The notes below the pieces were generated by a model. The model did not search any database, was not told the DNA's origin, and was given only the letters and a program-made list of their open reading frames with translations. 64,000 nt of DNA from Candidatus Anammoxibacter sp. (lineage in GTDB: Bacteria > Planctomycetota > Brocadiia > Brocadiales > Anammoxibacteraceae): assembly GCA_021777105.1 (NCBI GenBank), contig JAIQZQ010000037.1, positions 1-64,000 on the forward strand. The letters are read 5' to 3'. The position numbers and the translations under genes were made by a program. The first letter of the stretch is position 1. Each line of letters begins with the position of its first letter. This document shows positions 26,480-35,375 of the stretch, piece by piece.

Positions 26480-27044
26480 TTTTTTTATATCGCGAGCGAT
26501 TTATATCGAAAAATAGAGAAACCTGAGTTTTTACAGAAAATGATTGCATATACATTCTAATTGTAACCGCGCAACGCAGTCAATATCCAATTGGCCGGCC
26601 GGAACAAGCCGGAATAAAGCATAAAACATAAAGCAGGAATGCGCTGAGGGCGAGGGCAATGTCATTGAATTAAGACAAATGCATTGCGTTTGACAACTTT
26701 CATGCCAATTCAATATTATATCCCTCAATCGCCATAGTCTTTAAATGAATATAAAAAGGGCGACTAAAGTCAGCCCCTACCCTCGCGTGTGGTTGGTGTC
26801 TGCAACCGCTCAACTGAACCCGCCGCCTATTTTGAAACGAATCGGGCGCTGTTTTAATAGTTCTAAACCTGGCCCCTATGTGCGGGAAGAGAGGCTTTCA
26901 TTTCATATTTTTGCGCAATTCATTAAACATTTGCAAAAATTGCGGCAAAAATAGAAATAATTATCGACTTCTTTAAATTTTTAGGGTAAGCTCTAGTGAT
27001 TTTTCAGTAAAACTGTGATTGCAACTTATTAAGGGGGCTGTTTG
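26480..27044. repeat. Intergenic region with a 60-bp repeat
   Basis: The segment 26724-26785 (CTCAATCG…TAGTCTTTAAATGAAT…GGGCGACTAAAGTCAGCCCC…TACCCTCG) is repeated at 53110-53172. Elsewhere it is AT-rich with GGCCGGCCGGAAC near 26591. No gene is supported; the ribosome binding site of the next gene (AAGGGGG) is at 27031-27037. Confidence 0.5.
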
Positions 27045-28421
27045 ATGGAGTTTAAAAAGAAGATCCTTTGCATTGGGGCGGGGTATGTCGGTGGGCCGAC
27101 TATGGCTATGATTGCGCTGAAATGCCCGCAATACAAGGTGACTGTAGTTGATATTAATGCCGAGCGTATTGCTGAATGGAATTCAGAGAATTTGCCGATT
27201 TACGAGCCGGGGTTGTATGATGTGGTGGAAAAGACGCGGAATGTTAACCTTTTTTTCAATACAGATCTGGAAAATGGGATAAAGGAGTCGGATATCATAT
27301 TTGTCAGCGTTAACACACCGACCAAGGAGTTCGGCGCCGGGGAGGGGATGGCGGCGGACCTGCAGTATTGGGAGGCAACGGCGCGGCAAATTCTGCAGCT
27401 CTCGGAATCGTCAAAAATAATTATCGAGAAGAGCACTTTGCCTGTAAAAACAGCGTTGGCAATGGAGCGGATATTAAGCTTTTCAAAAAGCGACATCCAT
27501 TTCGAGGTGCTTTCAAACCCTGAATTTCTGGCCGAGGGAACGGCAATATCCGACCTTACTAATCCCGACAGGGTTTTGGTCGGCTCGAATGAGACTGAAA
27601 GCGGGCTAAAAGCCAGGGATGAGTTGGTTGAGATCTATTCAAATTGGGTTGACAGGGATAAAATAATTACAGCAAACCTGTGGAGCAGCGAACTTTCGAA
27701 ACTTGTGGCCAACGCATTTTTGGCGCAGAGGATATCGTCTATCAACTCTATTTCCGCGCTTTGCGAAAAGACCGACGCGGACGTTAGCGAGGTGGCAAAC
27801 GCAATAGGAATGGACAGCAGGATAGGGAAGAAATTCCTAAACGCGAGCATCGGCTTTGGAGGGTCGTGCTTTAAAAAGGATATTTTAAACCTTGTTTATC
27901 TATGCCAATATTACGGTCTGCCGGAGGTTGCTGAATACTGGCTAAGCGTGGTGAAGATAAACGAGTTCCAACAGACGCGTTTTATCATGAATATGCTTAA
28001 CGCTATGTTTAATACTTTGGCGGGTAAAAAGATATGTCTTTTTGGATTTGCGTTTAAGGCCGACACAGGGGACACTCGTGAAAGTCCGGCTATTTTTATA
28101 TCAAAAAAACTTCTTGAGGAGAGGGCGGAGCTTCGCATTACCGACCCCGGGGCGTTAAAGAACGCAAAATCCGACCTGGAAAACATTGAGGGAAAGATCA
28201 GTTATATAAAAGAGCCCGGCAAGGCGGCCTATGGGTGCCACGCTATTGCGGTTCTGACCGAGTGGGAAGTGTATAAAGGACTTGATTACAAGGAAATTTA
28301 CAAGTCAATGGAGCAGCCTGCGTTTATATTTGACGGCAGAAACATCCTTGACCATAAAAAACTGTTTGATATCGGTTTTAACGTATTTCCCATCGGCAAG
28401 CCGGCGTTAACGCATTTTTAG
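27045..28421 (+). CDS. ugd: UDP-glucose 6-dehydrogenase (eukaryotic-type)
   Basis: Cytosolic NAD-dependent oxidation of UDP-glucose to UDP-glucuronate for surface polysaccharides. Rossmann motif 'GAGYVGGPT' at the N-terminus, 'NLPIYEPGL', 'VSVNTPTKEFG', 'NPEFLAEGTA', the active-site Cys in 'GFGGSCFKKD' and C-terminal 'FKADTGDTRESPAI'. Length about 458 residues and the 'LKCPQYKVTVVDIN' opening match the animal/plant-like subgroup, longer than the usual bacterial ~430. ATG 27045 is preferred over the TTG three bases earlier; AAGGGGG is 7 nt upstream. No polysaccharide operon adjoins it. Confidence 0.93.
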   Translation: MEFKKKILCIGAGYVGGPTMAMIALKCPQYKVTVVDINAERIAEWNSENLPIYEPGLYDVVEKTRNVNLFFNTDLENGIKESDIIFVSVNTPTKEFGAGEGMAADLQYWEATARQILQLSESSKIIIEKSTLPVKTALAMERILSFSKSDIHFEVLSNPEFLAEGTAISDLTNPDRVLVGSNETESGLKARDELVEIYSNWVDRDKIITANLWSSELSKLVANAFLAQRISSINSISALCEKTDADVSEVANAIGMDSRIGKKFLNASIGFGGSCFKKDILNLVYLCQYYGLPEVAEYWLSVVKINEFQQTRFIMNMLNAMFNTLAGKKICLFGFAFKADTGDTRESPAIFISKKLLEERAELRITDPGALKNAKSDLENIEGKISYIKEPGKAAYGCHAIAVLTEWEVYKGLDYKEIYKSMEQPAFIFDGRNILDHKKLFDIGFNVFPIGKPALTHF

Positions 28422-28429
28422 GCGGGGTA

Positions 28430-28640
28430 CTGGTTTCTGGTTTCTGGATGCTGGATAAAAGCGTTGACGGCAGAGCGCTAATGGCGTAGCTAAGAATAAC
28501 CGGATGCCGGTTTCTGGATGGAAAGAGCTGAGAGCAGATCGCGAAGGGCATGGCATAACAGGATGCTGGATGAAAAGTGTGGAACTTGGTTCTAAATACT
28601 GATTACTGGATAAACGCGAGGCATAAATTATATAATATAA
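28430..28640. repeat. Degenerate TGGTTTCTGGATGCTGGAT tract
   Basis: Loose repeats of TGGTTTCTGGAT, CTGGATAAAAG and GGATGCCGG over about 200 bp with no coding frame, of the same decayed-word style as other intergenic tracts here. A TATAAT at 28631-28636 could serve the following pair. Confidence 0.45.
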
Positions 28641-28710
28641 ACGAAATAAACATTAAAATGTTTTAGCTTATCATACTCAGTCCATTTAAATGGAAAAGGC
28701 GGAAAAAGAT

Positions 28711-28893
28711 ATGGCTATTTTAAAATTAAAAAACCATGATGAAGAGAAAGAGATTGATTTCGAATTGAAATATCTAAAGTCTTTAACCACCAAACAAAGA
28801 TTTCAGATGATGTTTAATAAAACTCAGGAAATGAGTATTCTCTTAAATAATAATGGAAACAGAAACTCTACTCAAATTCTTAAAAGAAAATAA
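28711..28893 (+). CDS. Small partner of an AbiEii-like nucleotidyltransferase (possible antitoxin)
   Basis: About 60 residues from ATG 28711; an alternative ATG at 28690 adds 7 residues. The central phrase 'ELKYLKSLTTKQRFQMMFNKTQEM' matches small proteins that commonly precede AbiEii/MNT-like nucleotidyltransferase genes. It overlaps the next gene by 41 bp, implying coupled translation. Role as antitoxin is an inference from arrangement. Confidence 0.55.
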   Translation: MAILKLKNHDEEKEIDFELKYLKSLTTKQRFQMMFNKTQEMSILLNNNGNRNSTQILKRK

Positions 28894-29311
28894 AGTACGG
28901 TTTGTTGTTATAGGGGCGACTGCTTTTCCGGTTCATGGATATTCTCGCGCTACTTTAGATATCGATATATTTATAAAACCTGAAAAAAATAACGCAAAAA
29001 ACACGCTAAACGCATTAAAACAGTTTGGATATGATGTCGCAGACCTTACTATCAATGACCTTTTAACAAATAAGATATTAATACGTCAATATATTGTTGA
29101 AACAGATATACATCCATTTGTAAAAGGGATAACCTTTGAGCAAGTCTGGCGAAATAAGGTAAAAGCAAAATTTGGCGGCATATTTGTATGGTTTGCTTCG
29201 TTGGACGACCTTATAAAAATGAAATATGCGGCAGGCCGGCCTAAAGACATTGAAGATATTAAGTATTTGACTAAATTAAGGAAAACCAGAAAAACAAAAA
29301 GCAATGATTAA
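28853..29311 (+). CDS. AbiEii/MNT-like nucleotidyltransferase
   Basis: 152 residues. 'VIGATAFPVHGYSRATLDIDIFIKP' contains the hG[GA]…DxD nucleotidyltransferase motif, followed by 'DLIKMKYAAGRPKDIEDI', the usual C-terminal signature of this family. Members act as toxin-like enzymes that modify tRNA or proteins, or as repair/antibiotic-type transferases. Paired with the overlapping small upstream gene, so a toxin-antitoxin-like unit is plausible. Confidence 0.75.
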   Translation: METETLLKFLKENKVRFVVIGATAFPVHGYSRATLDIDIFIKPEKNNAKNTLNALKQFGYDVADLTINDLLTNKILIRQYIVETDIHPFVKGITFEQVWRNKVKAKFGGIFVWFASLDDLIKMKYAAGRPKDIEDIKYLTKLRKTRKTKSND

Positions 29312-29874
29312 GATTGGCGGGTTACGTTTCTCTTTTAATGCAGTCAAAATCGTAAAGCTTTCGAACAACATTACAAAATAACCTGCCCCCTAATTGCCCC
29401 ATTGGGTGGAGCTTAACTGAAATCAAGGTAAAAGCAAAACAAGAGCAAAAACAAAAGCAATTATAGACAGGATATACGGGATTTACAGGATAAAAAGAAC
29501 AACACAAGAGAAAAATTTTACCCTGGTTACAACCCCCCCGCTTTGTAACCCCAAATTCCAGAAAAGGCTCTGAGTTTATGCTGAGTAATTACGAAGCGTT
29601 CTCTGCGCATTCGCTGCATTCAGGGCTTTACAGGTATTAGTGCAAAATAAACCCGTTTTTAAGTAAATCAACAGAAATAAAAGAAAATTATCCCTCCCAT
29701 CATCCGTAAATATTTTTCATCAAAGTTATTTGCGCATATAATTTGCCATACATTAGGGATTCACTTTTAAATTCGCCTTTTTAAAAACTGAATTAATTTA
29801 ATTTAATTTTGCCTGTCCCCTAGCTTTGGTTAGGGCTTAAAATGGATCTTTGTGGCCCCGATTGTTCATTTTGG
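29312..29874. repeat. Intergenic region with 28-bp repeat I
   Basis: TGAGTTTATGCTGAGTAATT followed by ACGAAGCG at 29571-29598; identical phrases at 49956-49983 and 50124-50151. Low-complexity A/C tracts occur near 29410-29550. No gene supported. Confidence 0.5.
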
Positions 29875-29985
29875 TTTTAATGAACACTGAGCAGCTTGTC
29901 TGTTCTAGTGATAAATGAACACTTGGCAGCTTGGCGGCTTTAGTGAAAATTATCCACTGAGGAGAGAATGATGCCCGGGGGCGAA
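29875..29985. repeat. Nested family D repeats
   Basis: On the minus strand an outer D2 unit (CCCCCGGGCATCATTCTC … TCACTAGAACAGACAAGCTG) is split by an inner D1 unit (GTGGATAATTTTCACTAAAG … AAGTGTTCATTTA). The outer parts match 22484-22533 and the inner part matches 14919-14972. Confidence 0.55.
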
Positions 29986-29993
29986 TCTCGCAC

Positions 29994-30103
29994 ATAAAAA
30001 GTTTCACCTAATTGGCGCTGTATTGTAATTAATATATACCGTTTGTTTCCCCTCTCTTGATGGGAGGGGTTAGGGGAGGGTGATAAAAATCGTTAAATTT
30101 AGG
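29994..30103. mobile_element. Family B right half
   Basis: From TAAAAAGTTTCACCTAATTG to AATCGTTAAATTTAGG it matches the right half of the complete copy at 40037-40245; the left half is missing and replaced by family D sequence. Confidence 0.6.
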
Positions 30104-30308
30104 TTATAAGATACTTAGCAACGAACCGCGCCCTCTTAGCCATGTATGTAAAGTAATTTATTTGTTAAAAGCCGGCATGGTTGTTATCATTAACAGCTAT
30201 TATTTCCTATAAGGATAGTTCTTGCTAGAGTAGACAAACCGCTCTAATGAGAATTATTAACGCAAACGGCGCATAAATTCTTTACAAACGCATGGGCGGT
30301 AAAAAAAT

Positions 30309-32591
30309 ATGGAGCCACAAGACTCTGTTAAATTAGATGAAAACGGCAATATCACCCTCTACAACGCGGACGGGTCTAAAACCGTTATAAATGTAAACGA
30401 TATTGACGTGGCATCAGCCAAACTTCCCGGTTTGAATATTGGGCAGCTAAACGCGTTGCAACAAATAGCTGAAAAGGAGGCGGGTAAGATCGGCAACGTG
30501 TTTAAGACCATGTTGGCCGGCTTTGTTTCCCAGAAAAATGCCGTGCCCGGCAACATTTCCAAAACCGGAAGGGATGTGATAATAGGGGACAAAACCGAAT
30601 CCAAAATATTTATCACCAACAACAAAACCGTGTTGCCAAAACGCCTGACAACCAGAATGCCTCAAATTCCGGAAGATAAAATCGTCGGCAGGCAGGCTGA
30701 CCTTGTTGATTTGCGGGAACGGCTGTTTAGCCGCAAACAGGTTGTGCTTGTAAACGGCTTGGGCGGCATCGGCAAGACCACTCTGGCGCAGGCTTATGTT
30801 GGGAAGCATTACGATGACTATCGCCATATTGCATGGATAAGCCAGGTTGACAATATTGTAAACGATTTTGTGAACGCCGGCGGGCTTTTAATAAGCCTGG
30901 GTATCGACGGCAAAGGAAAAGACCGCAACGCTATTTTTAATGAGATTATTATTAAACTTAACAACATTGACGACAAACCAAACCTGCTTGTGGTCGACAA
31001 TGTTGACTTCACGCTAACACAATATTACGACGCCCTGCCAACCCAACCCAACTGGCATATATTGGCGACATCACGGGAACAGATCAACAAATTCGACCTG
31101 AAGCAACTCGACTTTTTAACCGAAGCCGAAGCCGTTGACCTTTTTTTAAGGCATTACACACGCGGCAATATTTTACGCGAGGATATAATTGATCTGGTTA
31201 AGTCTGTTGACATGCACACACTCACCATCGAGATACTGGCGAAAACAGCCCAAAAACAGAGGAGTGAAATTGGCAAGCTTAAAAAGGCAATTGATGACGA
31301 TCTTAAGGCCAATGTTTATGTAGACCACAACGCAGGCCAAATTGAAAAGGTGACCTCTTATTTAAACTCCATATTCAAATTGAGCAATCTGAACAAAAAT
31401 GAGATATGGCTGATGAAACAAATAACCTGTTTGCCGCCGGAGTTTCACGGATATGATATTTTAAAAGAGTTGATTGCCCCGGCAAAGAGCCAAAAAGATG
31501 ACGTGTTCTCCGAAACCATGGAAGAGCTGACCTCAAAAGGGTGGCTGCTGAGCAACCGCGAAGCGGACAGCCACAAGCTGCACCGCGTCATAGCCAATAT
31601 AGTTACGCGTCAACAACCCATTGAGCTTGAAGACGTAGCCCCTTTGATTAACCGCATTACTGATAAACTAAGCATTGACCAGACTAAAGACAACCCTGTA
31701 GACAAATTCCCCTGGATACCGTTCGGCAATGCCCTGTTGGCCCATTTTTCTGAAAACGGCGCCGCTCAAATTGCTAATTTACAAAACAATCTGGCAACCG
31801 TACTTCGAGACCTTGGCGATTATGATGGGGCAAAAACGTTGTTTGAGAAAGCGAAAAATTCCGATGAGAAAAACTTCGGAGTGGACCATCCAAACACAGC
31901 GGTTCGTTATTCAAATTTGGCATTAGCGCTTAAAGACCTTGGCGATTATGATGAGGCAAAAGCGTTTCTGGAAAAAGCGAAAAATTCCGATGAGAAGAAC
32001 TTCGGTGTAGATCATCCAACCACAGCGGTTCGTTATTCAAATTTGGCATTAGTACTTCAAGCCCTTGGCGATTATGAAGGTGCAAAAGAGCTGCTGGAGA
32101 AAACGAAAAATTCCGCTGAGAAAAACTTCGGAGAGGATCATCCAACTACAGCGGTTCGTTATTCAAATTTGGCAACCGTACTTAAAGCCCTTGGCGATTA
32201 TGAAGGTGCAAAAGAGCTGCTGGAGAAAGCGAAAAATTCCGCTGAGAAGAACTTCGGGGTAGATAATCCAACTACAGCGGTTCATTATTCAAATTTGGCA
32301 ACCGTGCTTCGAGGCCTTGGCGATTATGAAGGCGCAAAAGAACTGTTGGAGAAAGCGAAAAATTCAGATGAGAAGAACTTCGGAGAGGATCATCCAACTA
32401 CAGCGATTCGTTATTCAAATTTGGCAACCGTACTTTATGACCTTGGCGATTATGAAGAGGCTTTGAAATTGGCGGGCAAGGCCCTGGCTGTTTTCAGGAA
32501 AGCATTGCCTGAGGGGCATCCGGATATTGCGAAAGTGGAGGGGGTATATAAGAGTATTAAGAAGAAAATTGACGAGACAAGCAGAAAGTGA
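30309..32591 (+). CDS. STAND NTPase: NB-ARC domain with C-terminal TPR repeats
   Basis: 760 residues. N-terminal ~110-residue effector-like region containing the linker phrase 'GNISKTGRDVIIGDKT' (81-96); NB-ARC NTPase with Walker A 'GLGGIGKTTLAQAY' (~150-163), Walker B 'PNLLVVDNVD' and 'ILATSRE'; a winged-helix-like part; then six 42-residue kinesin-light-chain-type TPR units whose reading frames begin at 31788, 31914, 32040, 32166, 32292 and 32418, each 126 bp. The middle units are nearly identical in DNA. Architecture is that of bacterial NLR-like sensors in anti-phage or signalling conflict. No recognised enzyme domain is fused, so an effector may be encoded separately, perhaps at 33319. 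Confidence 0.88.
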   Translation: MEPQDSVKLDENGNITLYNADGSKTVINVNDIDVASAKLPGLNIGQLNALQQIAEKEAGKIGNVFKTMLAGFVSQKNAVPGNISKTGRDVIIGDKTESKIFITNNKTVLPKRLTTRMPQIPEDKIVGRQADLVDLRERLFSRKQVVLVNGLGGIGKTTLAQAYVGKHYDDYRHIAWISQVDNIVNDFVNAGGLLISLGIDGKGKDRNAIFNEIIIKLNNIDDKPNLLVVDNVDFTLTQYYDALPTQPNWHILATSREQINKFDLKQLDFLTEAEAVDLFLRHYTRGNILREDIIDLVKSVDMHTLTIEILAKTAQKQRSEIGKLKKAIDDDLKANVYVDHNAGQIEKVTSYLNSIFKLSNLNKNEIWLMKQITCLPPEFHGYDILKELIAPAKSQKDDVFSETMEELTSKGWLLSNREADSHKLHRVIANIVTRQQPIELEDVAPLINRITDKLSIDQTKDNPVDKFPWIPFGNALLAHFSENGAAQIANLQNNLATVLRDLGDYDGAKTLFEKAKNSDEKNFGVDHPNTAVRYSNLALALKDLGDYDEAKAFLEKAKNSDEKNFGVDHPTTAVRYSNLALVLQALGDYEGAKELLEKTKNSAEKNFGEDHPTTAVRYSNLATVLKALGDYEGAKELLEKAKNSAEKNFGVDNPTTAVHYSNLATVLRGLGDYEGAKELLEKAKNSDEKNFGEDHPTTAIRYSNLATVLYDLGDYEEALKLAGKALAVFRKALPEGHPDIAKVEGVYKSIKKKIDETSRK

Positions 32592-32657
32592 AAAAGCAAC
32601 TTAGGGCAAGGTACTAAAGGAGCTTCTGAAATTATGCAGCCTAATAAGGGGCTGCGC

Positions 32658-32740
32658 AAAAATTGATCGATTTTAATACCCCCTCCCCTAACCCCTCCCA
32701 CTGAGGGGAGGGGAATTTGCTTTTTTGAGTTCGTTTAGGT
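32658..32740. mobile_element. Family B left half
   Basis: AAAATTGATCGATTTTAATA then CCCCCTCCCC…GAGGGGAGGGG and TTGAGTTCGTTTAGG match the left half of family B; it then runs into family D-like text (AATGAAAACTGAGTAGC). Together with the right half at 29994-30103 it brackets the STAND gene in outside-in order. Confidence 0.55.
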
Positions 32741-32955
32741 TTTAATGAAAACTGAGTAGCTTATCTGCCATGGTATAAATTATGACGTGTTGGTTCAATG
32801 TCTCCCGACTTGAACCACGCTGACGTAAACAATACTCTGTATTGATCAATTATCTTTCCTTTGGTTTGTGACGCGTAAAACATTAGCGGTATTTTTCGAT
32901 TTATTCTTTACGGAGTAAAGCTAAGGTTAACAAGGTTCAAGTCAGGATGCTTGAA
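32741..32955. other. Intergenic, no gene
   Basis: Contains family D-like text and AACAATACTCTGTATTGATC at 32828-32847, the inverse of a phrase at 24027-24046. No coding frame is supported. Confidence 0.4.
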
Positions 32956-33214
32956 CCAGCCCTTTGAAGGTGGTTGCAAAACATTCGAATTTGCCGTTGT
33001 AGTGTAGGCGCGTCCTCGTGCCGTCTGCGTTGAGGAAGATCTTTTAAATTTTGCGGCGCCCCATTAGCAATCGATTTCAACGCATGATTACTTAATTTCA
33101 ACGTATACGCTTTACTTGCATGCCACGGCGCGGGGACGCGCCGTACACTACATTATTTGGAAGCCGCGCGGTATCCAGCAGTTAAGACTACCCGGCCCAC
33201 TTTCAAAGGACTGG
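32956..33214. mobile_element. Mini-element family E, complete copy (259 bp, 9-bp target duplication)
   Basis: Ends CCAGCCCTTTGAAGGTGG and CCACTTTCAAAGGACTGG are inverted repeats. The 9-bp direct repeat ATGCTTGAA flanks it (32947-32955 and 33215-33223). Inner inverted phrases TAGTGTAGGCGCG…/…CGCGCCGTACACTA add a second symmetry level. A truncated copy in inverse orientation is at 49595-49785. No ORF. Confidence 0.75.
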
Positions 33215-33318
33215 ATGCTTGAACCGACCGGCGGTGATAACAATAGCCCTATTTAGGTATATATTCAGTCGGTAAAAAGCGCGCTCTTGACGAGCCGTAA
33301 ATTAAAGGAGGCAAAGTT

Positions 33319-33756
33319 ATGGAAGAACCTATCAGTACATTTGTAGCAACTGCAGCCGGATACATTTTTAAAGCCGCTGCGTCAAGCAAAGTCGTCAAAA
33401 CCGCCAAAGAGGAGTTGCTGGGCCGCTTTTGGCAATGGCTTCGCCCGCATTTCATTAGAGATGTTCCCGAAGCTGAAACAGCTCCGGACGGCACGGAAAC
33501 GCATGAAAAGGTTGAGGAAAGGTTGCTGACGTTAATAGAAGATGAGGCTTTTTACAACGAGCTGGTTAAACGCGTATCAGCTCTGCAGCAAGCCGGAGTC
33601 AAAGAGAAAAACATTGTCAGTGGAGCCGTTAAACGTGTAAAAAAGATCAGGATCGGAGACAAAACCTACTCGCCTGACGAACATTTTGACCGAAAGAATA
33701 TTGTGGAAGGCTCCGTGGAAGACGCGGATAAGTTTACGCTTGGCGATGGACATTAA
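33319..33756 (+). CDS. Small protein sharing the STAND linker motif (candidate partner)
   Basis: 145 residues, cytosolic. A helical N-terminal ~90 residues ('FVATAAGYIFKAAASSKVVKTAKEELLGRFW') is followed by two copies of a short beta motif: 'KNIVSGAVKRVKKIRIGDKT' (97-116) and 'KNIVEGSVEDADKFTLGD' (126-143). The same motif style occurs in the N-terminal part of the NB-ARC/TPR protein ('GNISKTGRDVIIGDKT'). AAAGGAGGCAAAG is an excellent ribosome binding site. Separated from the STAND gene by ~730 bp of repeats. A role as adaptor or effector carrier is inferred from the shared motif only. Confidence 0.65.
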   Translation: MEEPISTFVATAAGYIFKAAASSKVVKTAKEELLGRFWQWLRPHFIRDVPEAETAPDGTETHEKVEERLLTLIEDEAFYNELVKRVSALQQAGVKEKNIVSGAVKRVKKIRIGDKTYSPDEHFDRKNIVEGSVEDADKFTLGDGH

Positions 33757-33792
33757 GGGCCTGCGTAATGTTCGGGGTCAAAAGATTTACTT

Positions 33793-34293
33793 TTAATTTG
33801 CAAAATGATTAAAAAATAGTCTGATTTTCCAAATGCGGAACAAGGAAAGTTTTATAGACCCATGGAGCAACGGGGAATTCTTAAGAATAAATGTCGCATA
33901 CATTTTTTTGAATAAAGAGACTGAAATAATTATAGTATTGACAAGTTTTTGCGCTTGCCCAAAATCATTGTCTCCTGTTATAAAAACCTCTGCATTGGCT
34001 GACAAAGCGCATGCAAGAAACTTTGCATCTTTCTGATATCGAGGGAAATCGACTGAGGTGTCAGCTTCAATTGAAATTGTCATTTTTTCCAGTATATTGT
34101 TCCACTTGTTAAGCAATGACTCCGGTAAACCAAATTTGTCACGACTGAGAACGGTTTTGTATTCTTCTAAAATCTCTGGTGAAACTATCCATTCAAAATC
34201 AAAATGTTTTGCTATAAACAAAATTACCTTTTCCGGTTCTCTATCTTTTAGAGCTGCGGATATGAGTCTGTTGGTGTCTATCAACACTTTCAC
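33793..34293 (-). CDS. PIN-domain toxin-like ribonuclease
   Basis: 166 residues. 'VLIDTNRLISAAL' supplies the first catalytic Asp, 'EILEEYKTVL' the Glu, 'FPRYQKDAKFLACAL' and 'FITGDNDF' the later acidic residues of a PIN nuclease (COG1569-like). The C-terminal ~35 residues after 'LFKKMYATFIL' look unrelated and may come from read-through into drifted DNA. Start overlaps the stop of the upstream gene by 4 bp (34290-34293), the usual toxin-antitoxin arrangement. Confidence 0.8.
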   Translation of the reverse strand: MKVLIDTNRLISAALKDREPEKVILFIAKHFDFEWIVSPEILEEYKTVLSRDKFGLPESLLNKWNNILEKMTISIEADTSVDFPRYQKDAKFLACALSANAEVFITGDNDFGQAQKLVNTIIISVSLFKKMYATFILKNSPLLHGSIKLSLFRIWKIRLFFNHFAN

Positions 34294-34580
34294 TTTCCTC
34301 TCCGATAAGCCTCTATTTCATTTGCTATATCTTCTTCGCTTATCGTCTTGGCTTTTGGCAACTCCTGTGTGATTTTGAACAAAGTTCGTAGTTCTTTAAT
34401 ATGAGAATTGCTTTCCTCATCTTTTGGGAAAAACAGAGCTTCCACTCGCTGCCCTGTGTGAAAAGGCAAATCCGATAGCACAACATGTTTAGGATCTTGA
34501 ATAGTGAAATGTTTTCTATAAGCTTTCACAAAATTCTCCCTTTTCTTATTTTTTTCAAGCCCTAGATTAAGAGCCCGCAT
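34290..34580 (-). CDS. Antitoxin partner of the PIN toxin
   Basis: 96 residues, upstream of and overlapping the PIN gene. Charged protein with 'DLPFHTGQRVEALFFPKDE', similar to short beta-rich antitoxins of PIN pairs, and a C-terminal helix ('ISEEDIANEIEAYRRGK') suited to wrap around the toxin. The first ~30 residues are basic and could contact DNA. Identification depends mainly on position. Confidence 0.65.
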   Translation of the reverse strand: MRALNLGLEKNKKRENFVKAYRKHFTIQDPKHVVLSDLPFHTGQRVEALFFPKDEESNSHIKELRTLFKITQELPKAKTISEEDIANEIEAYRRGK

Positions 34581-35375
34581 GATAAATTAACAAATATATT
34601 ATACATAACCCGGATAAACCGGAAAAGTTAAAAAACGCTAAGGGTTTTATTTCATTGAGTTTGAAGAAAACATACACAAACATAATTTTTCGAAAACCTG
34701 ATTTGTTTGACTATACTTGCCTTATTAGGCAATTTTTGATGTTAAGGCCATGGTTTCATTGGAATATATGGGAAAGGCTAATTATACCTACTTTTTTTGA
34801 CATGTTTATAACTTTTCAGTCATCGGTTTCTTCGATTGTTCTTCGCGCTTTTGTGTCTTGGCAACGTTACTTTCTTTTTAGAAAACGATAAAAAGACTTT
34901 TTTCACGATTTTATGTTACTAAGCCACGGCTATGATTAAACTTCGATTTTTGTAGTTACATACCTTATCGCTGTTAACCGACTATACGTTTACAACAAAT
35001 GTTTTACGTCAAAACCACGGCGCCTTTTAAGTCTCCGTTACAATTTGTATAGGGTTTTACTATGCGTAAATAGGGTATCCCACTACAAAAACGCATCCGG
35101 AGCTTCGATTGACATGCAAAAGCAAGAATGCTATACTCCAAACCGTAAGTTATATAACAGAATGATTTCTTTCCGAGCCCTAGAGGCGGTCTTGTGGCTC
35201 AAATTGGCGGGCGTGTTTTGTGTCGATTATACACCCCCCTAAATCCCCTCTTATTATAGGGGACTTTTGTGGAAAGAAATCCATTTTAATATTCTCTAAA
35301 AAGAGTGGTGGTTGCGTGGCGGACGTGGCGTGTAAATTTATTATTTAATTATTTTTATAATTTTAGGAGGTGAAA
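34581..35375. repeat. Intergenic region with family A and C fragments
   Basis: AT-rich; no convincing gene. ATTTCTTTCCGAGCCCTAGA near 35165-35184 is a family A end. 35228-35336 (ACACCCCCCTAAATCCCCTC … GGCGGACGTGGCGTGTAAA) is the core of family C without its outer ends. The ribosome binding site AGGAGG at 35365-35370 serves the next gene. Confidence 0.5.

Noticed and set aside
26745..26954. 69-residue frame
   Set aside because: Its start lies in a repeated 60-bp segment and there is no ribosome binding site or coding pattern.
34655..34891. 78-residue plus-strand frame starting with TTG
   Set aside because: No ribosome binding site, aromatic-rich composition typical of AT-rich non-coding DNA, and no family likeness.
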